Below are positions 1-6,749 of a stretch of DNA of 9,121 nt, piece by piece (positions within the stretch are counted from its first letter, which is position 1; every line of letters starts with the position of its first letter). Source of the stretch: Micrococcales bacterium (lineage in GTDB: Bacteria > Actinomycetota > Actinomycetes > Actinomycetales > Dermatophilaceae); contig PKWT01000473.1 in NCBI GenBank assembly GCA_003132125.1, positions 2,603-11,723 on the forward strand. Direction: 5' to 3'. The position numbers were made by a program, and so were the translations under genes. A model generated the notes under the pieces. It was not told where the DNA came from. It saw nothing but the letters and a program-made list of their open reading frames with translations, and made no database searches.

Positions 1-1413
1 GTGATCCTCTCCGGTGGTCCCGCCAGCGTCTACGAAGCCGGCTCGCCCCACCCCGATCCCGCGCTGTGGAGCGGCGGCATCCCGATCCTCGGCATCTGCT
101 ACGGCCTGCACCTCATGGCCGAGGCGCTCGGCGGCGAGGTCGTCTCATTCGAGCGCAAGGAGTTCGGGCCGGCCGTCGTCTCGGTGATCGCCCAGGAGGG
201 CCTCTTCGCCGGCATCGAGCCCGAACAGTCGGTCTGGATGAGCCACGGCGATTCGATCGAACGTCTGCCGAACGGCTTCCGCCCGACCGCCCGTACCGAC
301 TCGACCCCGTACGCCGCCGTCGCAAACCCCGAACGCAAGATGCACGGCATCCAGTTCCACCCCGAAGTCGTCCACACCAAGAGCGGCCGCGACATCCTGC
401 GCAATTTCGTGGTCGGGATCGCCGGCGCCCGCCAGACATGGACCGCGGCCAACTTCATCGCCTCCAACGTCGAAGAGATCCGTCGCCGCGTCGACGAGCA
501 CAGCCGCGCGACGGGCACGGACGGCAAGGTCCTGTGCGCGCTCTCCGGTGGGGTGGACTCGGCCGTTGCCGCAACCCTCGTCCACCGCGCCGTGGGCGAC
601 CGCCTGATCTGCGTCCACGTCGACAACGGCATGATGCGCAAGAACGAGACCGAGCTGCTGCAGAAGACGTTCGATCAACTCGGTGTCCGCGTCATCGTCG
701 TCGACGCCCGTGACAGGTTCCTGCGCAAACTCGCCGGCATCACAGACCCAGAGCAGAAGCGCCACGCCATCGGCAACGAATTCATTCGAGTTTTTGAGGA
801 GGAGGCGGCCAAGCTCGGCCAGATCGCCTTCCTGACTCAGGGCACGCTCTACCCCGACGTCGTGGAGTCCGGTGGTGGCACGGGCACCGCCAACATCAAG
901 TCGCATCACAACGTGGGTGGGCTGCCGGATGACCTGCAGTTCAAGCTGATCGAGCCGTTGCGCATGTTGTTCAAGGACGAGGTGCGCAAGGTGGGCCTTG
1001 AGCTTGGCGTGCCCGAGGCGATCGTGTGGCGCCAGCCGTTCCCGGGCCCCGGCCTGGGCATCCGGATCGTCGGTGAGGTGACGGCCGAGCGGCTCTCGAT
1101 CCTGCGCGCGGCCGATGCGATCGCCCGTGAGGAGCTGACCGCTGCCGGCCTCGACCGCGACATCTGGCAGTGCCCGGTGGTCCTGCTGGCCGGCGTGAGA
1201 TCCGTGGGTGTGCAAGGCGATGGCCGCAGCTATGGTCACCCGATCGTGCTTCGCCCGGTCTCCTCCGAAGACGCGATGACCGCGGACTGGACCCGAGTGC
1301 CGTATGACGTGCTGGCCAAGATCTCGACGCGGATCACCAACGAGGTGCCTGAGGTCAACCGCGTGGTGCTCGACGTGACGAGCAAGCCCCCGGGCACCAT
1401 CGAGTGGGAGTGA
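1..1413 (+). CDS. guaA: GMP synthase (glutamine-hydrolysing), 5'-truncated
   Basis: GMP synthetase converts XMP, ATP and glutamine to GMP in the cytoplasm, the last step of guanine nucleotide synthesis. The window shows 470 codons. The family is about 525 residues, so roughly 55 N-terminal residues lie upstream, and the GTG at base 1 is an internal valine of the VILSGGP motif, not a start. In window numbering, the class I amidotransferase domain has its nucleophile Cys33 in GICYGLH and catalytic His120 and Glu122 in FHPEV. The ATP pyrophosphatase P-loop SGGVDS is at 182-187, and the C-terminal dimerisation domain carries QPFPGPGLGIRIVGE at 345-359. The protein ends in the family-typical KPPGTIEWE. 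All key motifs are intact and there is no frameshift. It is probably transcribed on its own or from upstream, since hairpins follow it. Identity is effectively certain. Confidence 0.98.
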   Translation: MILSGGPASVYEAGSPHPDPALWSGGIPILGICYGLHLMAEALGGEVVSFERKEFGPAVVSVIAQEGLFAGIEPEQSVWMSHGDSIERLPNGFRPTARTDSTPYAAVANPERKMHGIQFHPEVVHTKSGRDILRNFVVGIAGARQTWTAANFIASNVEEIRRRVDEHSRATGTDGKVLCALSGGVDSAVAATLVHRAVGDRLICVHVDNGMMRKNETELLQKTFDQLGVRVIVVDARDRFLRKLAGITDPEQKRHAIGNEFIRVFEEEAAKLGQIAFLTQGTLYPDVVESGGGTGTANIKSHHNVGGLPDDLQFKLIEPLRMLFKDEVRKVGLELGVPEAIVWRQPFPGPGLGIRIVGEVTAERLSILRAADAIAREELTAAGLDRDIWQCPVVLLAGVRSVGVQGDGRSYGHPIVLRPVSSEDAMTADWTRVPYDVLAKISTRITNEVPEVNRVVLDVTSKPPGTIEWE

Positions 1414-1476
1414 GCCACCAAGCCTGACCTGCGGTTATGCGGCCCGCCATCGACGTTTCTTGCGGGATGGCATCTC

Positions 1477-1518
1477 GGTATCACGGGTGCCAGCGACAAG
1501 AGTGCCACCCGTGATACC
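1477..1518. repeat. REP-like palindrome, copy 1
   Basis: A 13-bp perfect inverted repeat (GGTATCACGGGTG at 1477-1489 against CACCCGTGATACC at 1506-1518) surrounds a 16-nt loop. Five further outer pairs are possible (1464-1468 with 1522-1526) across an internal loop. The arm sequence recurs in the palindrome at 2605-2644, on the far side of the next gene, which suggests a dispersed repeat family and not only a terminator. It has no T-tract. It could still act as a transcription end for guaA, 64 bp upstream. Seen directly in the sequence; the function is inferred. Confidence 0.75.
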
Positions 1519-1522
1519 CGGA

Positions 1523-1553
1523 TCCCACCTCTGCCGTCTCAGGCGGTGTGGGA
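1523..1553 (+). terminator. Hairpin after guaA, possible terminator
   Basis: TCCCAC at 1523-1528 pairs with GTGGGA at 1548-1553. An inner CTGCC/GGCGG stem (1531-1535 with 1542-1546, including one G-T pair) closes a 6-nt loop. No T-tract follows, so this is not a textbook intrinsic terminator, although such T-poor hairpins are often proposed as actinobacterial terminators. Together with the palindrome just before it, it makes a compact double hairpin behind guaA. Confidence 0.4.
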
Positions 1554-1559
1554 TGGTCG

Positions 1560-1598
1560 GTTGTCCACATGGGGTCGGCGGGCTATCCCGTTGTCCAC
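1560..1598. repeat. Two direct GTTGTCCAC boxes 30 bp apart
   Basis: GTTGTCCAC occurs at 1560-1568 and again at 1590-1598, a centre spacing of 30 bp (close to three helical turns), so both boxes lie on nearly the same DNA face. The first continues to TTGTCCACA, which equals the DnaA-box consensus used by high-GC actinobacteria; the second ends in G. They stand 53-83 bp before the AbiEi/DUF559 start. They could be an operator for that gene's own helix-turn-helix domain, or DnaA-binding sites. The role is inferred. Confidence 0.55.
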
Positions 1599-1650
1599 GG
1601 GATCGTTCCGCAGGCTGTTGCCGTGATCTGCACATCCGCACCCTTGGCGG

Positions 1651-2580
1651 GTGAACGATCTGCTGCGCGCTCGTCTGGCCGCCCAGTACGGCGCCTTGGC
1701 TGCCTCCGATGCCTACTCTTGTGGTTACACCAAACTCAGCCTCGGCCGGGTCGTGTCAGCGGGTGAGCTGATCCGGGTTCGCACGGGCGCCTTCGTGGAT
1801 GCGCAGCTGAACGCGGAAGCCAAGCCGGCGGGTCGGCACGCGTTGGCTGCGCAGGCGATCGCGCGCTCCTTCAGTGGCCGGCATACGGTCAGCCATCACT
1901 CGGCGGTCGCCATCCTGGGGCTGCCGTTGCTGTGTGATGACCTCGACATCACCCACCTGAGTCGGCGCTCGCCCGGTGACCAACGGACGGCGCAGGGTCT
2001 GCGCATTCACCGTCACCTTTCGCCACGACTGACCCGGATGGCAGCAGGAGTGGCCGTCGTTCATCCGGCGATCGCCGTTGTCCAAACCGCGGCGGTGGTG
2101 GGGGTCACGGCAGGAGTGGCGGCAGCAGATGCGGCTCTGGCTGCCGGTCGGATCACGAGGAAGGACCTTGAGGTGGCCCTGCGGATCAGCCGGATCGGTC
2201 CGGGCAGAGCCGATGCCCGCACAGCAGTGGAGCTCGCTGACGGGCTCTCGGAGTCGCCGGGGGAGTCATGGGCTCGAGTGCTGTTCGCGTCCTTCGGTCT
2301 GCCCAAGCCTGAGCTGCAGGTCGAGATCCGGGACGAACGAGGGCGTCTTGTGGGACGTGTCGACTTCCTGTTCAGGGCGCAGCGAACCATCGTTGAGTTC
2401 GACGGCCTGGTGAAGTACGGCGGAGCCGACGGCCGGCAGGCTCTGATCGACGAGAAGCGGCGTGAGGACTCCCTTCGCGCGCTCGGCTACCAGATGGTGC
2501 GCCCGACCTGGCGGGATCTGTACGACCCGCGCAAGCTGGAGCAGGCGATGCGCTCGGCATTCGCCAGGGCCATCGTTTGA
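1651..2580 (+). CDS. AbiEi-type HTH + DUF559 (Vsr-like) nuclease-domain protein
   Basis: A 309-residue protein of two parts. Residues about 3-50 resemble the winged helix-turn-helix found at the start of AbiEi-family antitoxins (a first helix, then GYTKLSLGRVVSAGELIRV and a short wing ending in GAFVD). Residues about 203-305 look like DUF559, a PD-(D/E)XK-type fold related to very-short-patch-repair endonucleases: Glu205, Asp238 in GRVDF, Glu249 in VEFDG, Lys269, and the late LGYQMVRPTW strand. These residues fit a metal-dependent active site, so it may cut or nick DNA, but no substrate is known. The GTG start gives a family-like N-terminus; no strong Shine-Dalgarno sequence precedes it. It has no toxin partner and stands alone between the two palindromes. 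Such genes occur in many copies in actinobacteria with unproven function. Domain calls are from memory of the families. Confidence 0.75.
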   Translation: MNDLLRARLAAQYGALAASDAYSCGYTKLSLGRVVSAGELIRVRTGAFVDAQLNAEAKPAGRHALAAQAIARSFSGRHTVSHHSAVAILGLPLLCDDLDITHLSRRSPGDQRTAQGLRIHRHLSPRLTRMAAGVAVVHPAIAVVQTAAVVGVTAGVAAADAALAAGRITRKDLEVALRISRIGPGRADARTAVELADGLSESPGESWARVLFASFGLPKPELQVEIRDERGRLVGRVDFLFRAQRTIVEFDGLVKYGGADGRQALIDEKRREDSLRALGYQMVRPTWRDLYDPRKLEQAMRSAFARAIV

Positions 2581-2604
2581 CTCTTTGCCTCGGGTGGTGG
2601 CCCG

Positions 2605-2644
2605 GTATCACGAGTGGCATCTGCGCACATGCCACCGGTGATAC
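2605..2644. repeat. REP-like palindrome, copy 2
   Basis: GTATCACGAGTGGCAT (2605-2620) pairs with ATGCCACCGGTGATAC (2629-2644) at 14 of 16 positions, with an 8-nt loop. Four arms, two from each palindrome, align to one consensus, GGTATCACnnGTGGCA, so copy 1 (1477-1518) and this copy are related. It starts 25 bp after the stop of the AbiEi/DUF559 gene and lies just before the murT promoter. It has no T-tract. It may insulate murT from upstream transcription. The similarity is seen directly; the role is inferred. Confidence 0.75.
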
Positions 2645-2665
2645 TGCGGTGTCACCCGACCGATG

Positions 2666-2692
2666 TTGAACCGCAAACCCTTTGGCTAGGGT
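2666..2692 (+). promoter_or_regulatory. murT-gatD promoter giving a leaderless transcript
   Basis: The -10 hexamer TAGGGT at 2687-2692 fits the actinobacterial TAnnnT pattern. A -35 candidate, TTGAAC, lies at 2666-2671 with a 15-nt spacer, slightly short. Six bases after the -10 comes G2699, which is the first base of an in-frame GTG. Start of transcription and of translation would then coincide, as in the leaderless genes common in actinobacteria. No Shine-Dalgarno sequence is present. Confidence 0.65.
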
Positions 2693-2698
2693 GTGACG

Positions 2699-4003
2699 GT
2701 GCTCAGGACTTCGGTGGCGGTGGCGGCGGGCAAGGTCGCGCGGGCCGCAACAAGGCTCCGGGGTGGTGGTTCGGCGATGCCCGGGCTGGTGGTCGAGAGG
2801 CTGGACCCGCGGTTCCTCACCCACGCGCTCGCGAACCTGCCTCGCGGGGTCGTCGTAGTCACCGGCACCAACGGCAAGACGACGACGACCAAGATGCTCG
2901 TCGCGATCCTGCGCGAGCACGGGCTCACGGTGTTCACGAACCCCACTGGCAGCAACTTCACCCGAGGTGTCATCTCCTCGATGCTGGCCGAGATCCCGTT
3001 CTCGGGACGGCTCAAGGCGGACATCGCAGTCCTCGAGCTCGACGAGGCCCACGCGCTGAAGTTCGCCGCCGAGGTGAAGCCGACGCACTCGCTGCTGCTC
3101 AACGTCGCCCGCGACCAGCTGGACCGTTTCGCCGAGATCGACCACACCGCCAAGCTGCTCGCCGAGCTGGCGGAGCAGACGACGACCGGCGTCGTGCTCA
3201 ACATCGACGACTCCTTCGTTGCGCGGATCGCCACCCGGGTTCCCGACGGAGTCACAGTCACCTACTTCGGCGTCGACCCCTCGATCGCGGATCGGCTCCC
3301 TGAGCTGCAGGAGGCCGACGTCCGGTTTGATGACGAGTTCACACCTCCCCGGCCGACCGCCGCTGATGGTCTGCTCCTGCCTCACGACGAACGCAGCTTC
3401 GAGGTGCGGTTCGGCCTCACTGGGCGGGTGGGCCCCATGGTTCTCAAACAACGTGGCCTGGCTGCCATGATCAACGCCACAGCGGCGACGTCGACGGCAA
3501 AGGCGTTGCTGGCAAACGAGTTCCGCGAGGTTGATGCCGTTTCAGCTCTCGAGAGGGTCACCCCCCCGTTCGGCCGCGGCGAGGTCATCGACGCCGATGG
3601 ACAGCCGCTTGAGCTGGTCCTGGTCAAGAACCCCGCCGGCTTCACGGTCGCTCTGGGCACCTATGGCAGTGCACCCGTCACCACGATGGTTGCCATCAAC
3701 GACAACTATGCCGACGGTCGCGACGTCTCCTGGCTCTATGACGTGAGCTTCGAGTCCCTGCGGGACAACGGAGTTGCGCTCACCAGCGGTGTTCGGGCCT
3801 ACGACATGGCGCTGCGGCTGAAGTACGACGACGTTGCGGTGGCCGAGGTCGAGCCGGACCTGGAGGTGGCCCTGGAACGCTTCCTGACGGCATACAAGGA
3901 CGAGCCCAAGCGCATCTTCTGCACGTACACCGCAATGATGACGCTGCGCCGCGACCTGGCTGCACGATACGGCCTCGCGAAGTTCGGAGAGGACGCGGCG
4001 TGA
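2699..4003 (+). CDS. murT: Lipid II isoglutaminyl synthase, MurT subunit
   Basis: MurT is the Mur-ligase-like subunit that activates the alpha-carboxyl of D-glutamate in lipid II with ATP; GatD supplies ammonia, giving D-isoglutamine. From the GTG at 2699 it has 434 residues, close to S. aureus MurT. Visible motifs are the P-loop GTNGKTTTTK (56-65), ELDE (113-116), RDQLDR (138-143), PFGRGE (290-295), and the C-terminal DUF1727 domain with NDNYADGRDVSW (334-345). In the S. aureus complex a MurT aspartate completes GatD's Cys-His triad; Asp339, Asp342 and Asp348 are the candidates here. The start was chosen because the -10 box ends at 2692 and rules out the in-frame GTG at 2693. Oddity: the only cysteine is Cys408, so the Cys4 zinc ribbon of firmicute MurT is absent; residues about 190-235 replace it. 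The 3' end overlaps gatD. Confidence 0.92.
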   Translation: MLRTSVAVAAGKVARAATRLRGGGSAMPGLVVERLDPRFLTHALANLPRGVVVVTGTNGKTTTTKMLVAILREHGLTVFTNPTGSNFTRGVISSMLAEIPFSGRLKADIAVLELDEAHALKFAAEVKPTHSLLLNVARDQLDRFAEIDHTAKLLAELAEQTTTGVVLNIDDSFVARIATRVPDGVTVTYFGVDPSIADRLPELQEADVRFDDEFTPPRPTAADGLLLPHDERSFEVRFGLTGRVGPMVLKQRGLAAMINATAATSTAKALLANEFREVDAVSALERVTPPFGRGEVIDADGQPLELVLVKNPAGFTVALGTYGSAPVTTMVAINDNYADGRDVSWLYDVSFESLRDNGVALTSGVRAYDMALRLKYDDVAVAEVEPDLEVALERFLTAYKDEPKRIFCTYTAMMTLRRDLAARYGLAKFGEDAA

Positions 4004-4758
4004 GCACCAGCAGCGCAACCAGCGGTGACGCCACCAGCAAGGGTCGGATCAAGATCGTTCACATCTACCCACGCGAGATGAGCATCTACGGCGACCTCGG
4101 CAACACGCGCTGTCTGGCCAGCCGACTGCGTTGGCACGGCTACGAACCCGTGATCCATCAGCACCACCCGGGCAACGACTTTCCGACGGACGCGCACCTC
4201 GTTCTCGGAGGTGGCGGCCAGGACAGTGGACAGGCGCGGGTCGAGGACGACCTGGCTCACAACGCCGACGTCCTGCGCTCCCTGGCGGCCGACGGCGCAC
4301 CGATGCTGATGATCTGCGGCATGTACCAGCTGTTCGGGAACGCGTTCATCACCGTCGAGGGCGAGCGGCTCCCGGGGATCGCAATCCTCGACGTGACCAC
4401 CCAGGGCAATGCCAAGCGGATGGTCGGCCCAGTGGTCCTGGAGACGGCATTCGGCGACGTGGTCGGATACGAGAACCACTCGGGCTCAACGAAGCTGGGG
4501 CCGGGACAGCAGCCTTTCGGCAGGGTGAAGTCGGGGATGGGCAACAACGGCACAGACGGCACGGAGGGCGCCGTCACGGGCAACGTGTTCGGCTCCTACC
4601 TGCACGGCCCGGTGCTGCCGGCCAACCCCGCTCTGGCCGACGCCCTCATCAAGCTGGCGGTCGAGCGTGCGCTGGGTGAGCCCTTCGTGCTGGGTCGTAT
4701 CGACGATGAGCTTGCCGACCGGGCCCGGACGCGTCAGATACACAGGCTGGTCGGCTGA
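4000..4758 (+). CDS. gatD: Lipid II isoglutaminyl synthase, GatD glutaminase subunit
   Basis: GatD is the class I glutamine amidotransferase that releases ammonia for MurT in the cytoplasm. The protein has 252 residues. The family opening HIYPREMSIYGDLGN is at 21-35, the nucleophile Cys106 is in MICGMYQLFG, GYENHSG is at 156-162, and the catalytic His202 is in GSYLHGP. The third acid of the triad is expected from MurT, as in S. aureus. The GTG start overlaps the murT stop in a GTGA, with a GGAGAGG ribosome site at 3986-3992, seven bases ahead, so the two subunits are translationally coupled. The first 15 or so residues are a Ser/Thr/Ala/Gly-rich extension before the first beta strand; the next in-frame ATG (codon 27) would remove that strand, so the GTG is kept. 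It converges with the following minus-strand gene across a 35-bp gap in which I see no convincing terminator. Confidence 0.95.
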   Translation: MSTSSATSGDATSKGRIKIVHIYPREMSIYGDLGNTRCLASRLRWHGYEPVIHQHHPGNDFPTDAHLVLGGGGQDSGQARVEDDLAHNADVLRSLAADGAPMLMICGMYQLFGNAFITVEGERLPGIAILDVTTQGNAKRMVGPVVLETAFGDVVGYENHSGSTKLGPGQQPFGRVKSGMGNNGTDGTEGAVTGNVFGSYLHGPVLPANPALADALIKLAVERALGEPFVLGRIDDELADRARTRQIHRLVG

Positions 4759-4793
4759 GCCACCTGCCCGCGCCGGTTGGTCGCGTGCCGGAG

Positions 4794-5909
4794 CTAGATC
4801 TCGGGGACCAGACCCGCAGCGGGAGGGTCGTCGGGGGACGCTTCATGGGGACGAGGCACGCCGTCCGTGGGTGTGGTCTTCTTCGAGAGTGCCCAGCCGA
4901 GGTAGGCGAGCAGGCCCAGCGGGATCTCCATCACGTGCGTATAGAGCGAGAACAGGACAGTGCCAGCGAGCGCCTGTGCGGGGTCGGCGCCGAACGCGAC
5001 CAGGACGGCCACGGCGCCGCCTTCGGTGACTCCGACGCCGCCCGGGGTGATGCCGATGGCCGAGAGCAGTCGCCCCACGGCGTAGGCGGCGAACATGTGC
5101 GAGAAGGTCATCCGCAGCCCGACGACGTGCAGGCTCTGCCAGAAGAGCACGTAGAAGAGTGCAAAGTACCCGACCAGCCCGAACGTCAACCGGAGCCACC
5201 CGTACCGGACCACGCGGAAGATCTGGACCCGCTGGTCAGTGACGAGCTTGTCGAAGGCCACCTCGTGGGAGGGGTTGACCCGTCGTAGGAGTGGGCGCAG
5301 GAGCCGGCCGAAGACCAGGCCGAGCGATCGGGCGCGCTTCTCGCTGGCCAGCGCCGCGACGAATAGGGTGAGTAGCGCAAGGCCTGCAACCGCGCCGATG
5401 AGTCCGCCCCGGACCACCGAAGCCGGCAGGTCGCCGCCGGCGACGAGAAGGGCGATCAGGCCGGTCACGGGCAGGATCATCCGGGCGAGGATGTTCCAGA
5501 CCCCGGTGACGATGACCGAGGTCGAGATGTCGCGTCGGGGGAACCCCCAGGACCGGAAGGCCGCGTAGGTGACGGCCACTCCAGCGGCACCGCCACCAGG
5601 CAGGAAGTTGCCCGCGGACGAGCCGCACAGGTTCACGATGAGCGCCTGCAGATGACGCAGGCCGGGCAGGGACCCGGCGAGGGTGAAGGTGTAGAACCAG
5701 AGCCCGAGGCACATGAGCCCGTACAACACCATGACAGCCCCGAAACCAACGTGGCTGAGGGTCTCGAACACCGCACCCCACGTGGTCTGCGCGATCCGCG
5801 GCAGCCACCAGACGACGAGCACGATCGCCAAGAGCATGCCCAGCACGCCCTGGATGATCCGCGTGCGGGACGGACGCAGGCTGTGAGACATCGAACCGTT
5901 ATCCGTCAC
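4794..5909 (-). CDS. UPF0104 / LPG-synthase-TM family integral membrane protein
   Basis: A polytopic membrane protein of 371 residues. Hydrophobic stretches lie at about 19-38, 55-78, 85-118, 139-158, 167-187, 241-262, 268-305 and 314-341. Two conserved-looking polar/glycine segments are SSAGNFLPGGGAAG (97-110) and GRLLSAIGITPGGVGVTEGG (279-298); the latter matches the P-G-G-x-G-x-x-E signature I associate with this family, which includes the flippase half of MprF and AglD-like proteins. The soluble aminoacyl-transferase domain of MprF is absent, so it should not itself make lysyl-PG. Lipid or glycolipid translocation is the family-level guess. The C-terminal 30 residues are polar and cytoplasmic-looking. 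The GTG start has a G-rich ribosome site just upstream; the ATG at codon 7 (5891) is less well placed. It follows the PIG-L deacetylase gene by 18 bp, so they are probably one operon. Confidence 0.82.
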   Translation of the reverse strand: MTDNGSMSHSLRPSRTRIIQGVLGMLLAIVLVVWWLPRIAQTTWGAVFETLSHVGFGAVMVLYGLMCLGLWFYTFTLAGSLPGLRHLQALIVNLCGSSAGNFLPGGGAAGVAVTYAAFRSWGFPRRDISTSVIVTGVWNILARMILPVTGLIALLVAGGDLPASVVRGGLIGAVAGLALLTLFVAALASEKRARSLGLVFGRLLRPLLRRVNPSHEVAFDKLVTDQRVQIFRVVRYGWLRLTFGLVGYFALFYVLFWQSLHVVGLRMTFSHMFAAYAVGRLLSAIGITPGGVGVTEGGAVAVLVAFGADPAQALAGTVLFSLYTHVMEIPLGLLAYLGWALSKKTTPTDGVPRPHEASPDDPPAAGLVPEI

Positions 5910-5913
5910 GCGG

Positions 5914-5922
5914 CCTCCCCCC
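5914..5922 (-). promoter_or_regulatory. Ribosome binding site fixing the GTG start at 5909
   Basis: Read on the minus strand, GGGGGGAGG ends four bases before the GTG at 5907-5909. The alternative ATG at 5889-5891 would be 22 bases away, too far. The site lies in the 18-bp gap after the deacetylase stop codon. Confidence 0.6.
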
Positions 5923-5927
5923 AGCCG

Positions 5928-6749
5928 TCAGGCAAGACCGGCAAAGACGTCCCGGGAGATCGGGGCACCTGGCGGATGGGCTGGGTCGACGAACCACTCG
6001 CGGCCGAAGATGACGTCAAACAGGGGTCGCGGGATCCGCAGGAAGGCCGCGAGAGTGCGGTCCGCCCCGCCTTCGGCACTGGCCTGGGAGGCGTGGGCCC
6101 GCATCGCGGCCCGCTTGGCGGATGCGTAACGCCGGACGTTGACCCGGTGGGTGATGTCGACTCGGGAGCTGTAGGAGCGTTCGAAGGTGGTGGGGTCGAA
6201 CGATGCCGGGAAGCGATAGACCTTGCCGGCCAGGGCCACCGCGTGACAGAGCGCATCGCGGGGCACGGTTGCCTGTAGCACCCGCGGGGTGTTCGCCAGC
6301 TCTGCCGCCCGCGCGCCGACCTCGTGGACCTTCATGTGGTCGCGATGCCCGTATCCACCGTTGGCGTCATACGTCAACAGGACGTCAACGGACTCTTCCC
6401 GCAGGATGTCGGCCAGGCGCCCCGCGGCCTCGTCGACATCCGCCCGGACGAACCGGGTCCGCCCTGGCGGGTCTGGCAGGGGCTGTGGCCCTGATCCGCT
6501 GTCGGCATAGCCGAGATGCTCGACCCGGGCCACGCCCAACGCTCGTGCGCTCTCATGCAGCTCGTTCAGCCGGAGCTCGCCCAGCCGGCCGCCAGCAGAG
6601 AAGCTGTCCGCGGCAAGCCCCTCGTTGCCGTCGGTCGCCACCACCAGGATGACGCGGTGACCCTCTGCTGCCGCGCGCGCCATCGTCCCGGCGGTGAGCA
6701 GAGCCTCGTCGTCGGGGTGGGCGTGAAAAGCCAACAGGGTGTGCGCCAT
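5928..6749 (-). CDS. PIG-L/LmbE family zinc N-deacetylase
   Basis: A 273-residue PIG-L family protein. These enzymes remove acetyl groups from N-acetylglucosaminyl conjugates (MshB on GlcNAc-inositol, BshB, eukaryotic PIG-L on GlcNAc-PI) or cleave conjugated amides (Mca). The zinc-site motif AHPDDE is at 10-15, giving His11 and Asp14 as metal ligands and Asp13 as general base. The second motif, GGYGHRDH (131-138), gives His135 and His138, equivalent to the catalytic and third-ligand histidines of MshB. The catalytic set is complete. It has no signal peptide and is probably cytoplasmic. The ATG start is preceded by only a weak GGGG. It is first in a two-gene operon with the membrane protein and diverges from a GT4 gene across 35 bp. 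I do not call it mshB: sequence alone cannot separate it from other family members, and its neighbours point to lipid or envelope chemistry. Confidence 0.88.
   Translation of the reverse strand: MAHTLLAFHAHPDDEALLTAGTMARAAAEGHRVILVVATDGNEGLAADSFSAGGRLGELRLNELHESARALGVARVEHLGYADSGSGPQPLPDPPGRTRFVRADVDEAAGRLADILREESVDVLLTYDANGGYGHRDHMKVHEVGARAAELANTPRVLQATVPRDALCHAVALAGKVYRFPASFDPTTFERSYSSRVDITHRVNVRRYASAKRAAMRAHASQASAEGGADRTLAAFLRIPRPLFDVIFGREWFVDPAHPPGAPISRDVFAGLA

Noticed and set aside
1..3. GTG at base 1 as the guaA start
   Set aside because: The first residues are the internal VILSGGP strand of the amidotransferase domain; about 55 residues are missing relative to the family.
145..1239. 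Long minus-strand open frame (364 codons) opposite guaA
   Set aside because: guaA on the plus strand is unmistakable with all motifs. The antisense frame is open because of high-GC codon bias and has no recognisable domain.
1560..1598. A chromosomal or plasmid replication origin
   Set aside because: Only two TTGTCCAC boxes are present, with no AT-rich unwinding region and no dnaA, dnaN or rep gene nearby.
1464..2660. A transposon or IS carrying the AbiEi/DUF559 gene
   Set aside because: There is no transposase, no terminal inverted repeats in IS form and no target-site duplication that I could find. The flanking palindromes are each self-complementary, unlike IS ends.
2372..3451. Minus-strand open frame (359 codons) opposite murT
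   Set aside because: It runs antisense to MurT catalytic motifs and the end of the AbiEi/DUF559 gene; its composition is Arg/Gly/Val-rich low-complexity typical of a shadow frame.
4759..4793. Bidirectional terminator between the convergent gatD and membrane-protein genes
   Set aside because: Only short, scattered complementarity (CCGG-type) is visible and no stable stem or T-tract.
5928..6749. Naming the deacetylase mshB or mca
   Set aside because: The shared zinc motifs do not discriminate within the PIG-L family, and the neighbours are not mycothiol genes.
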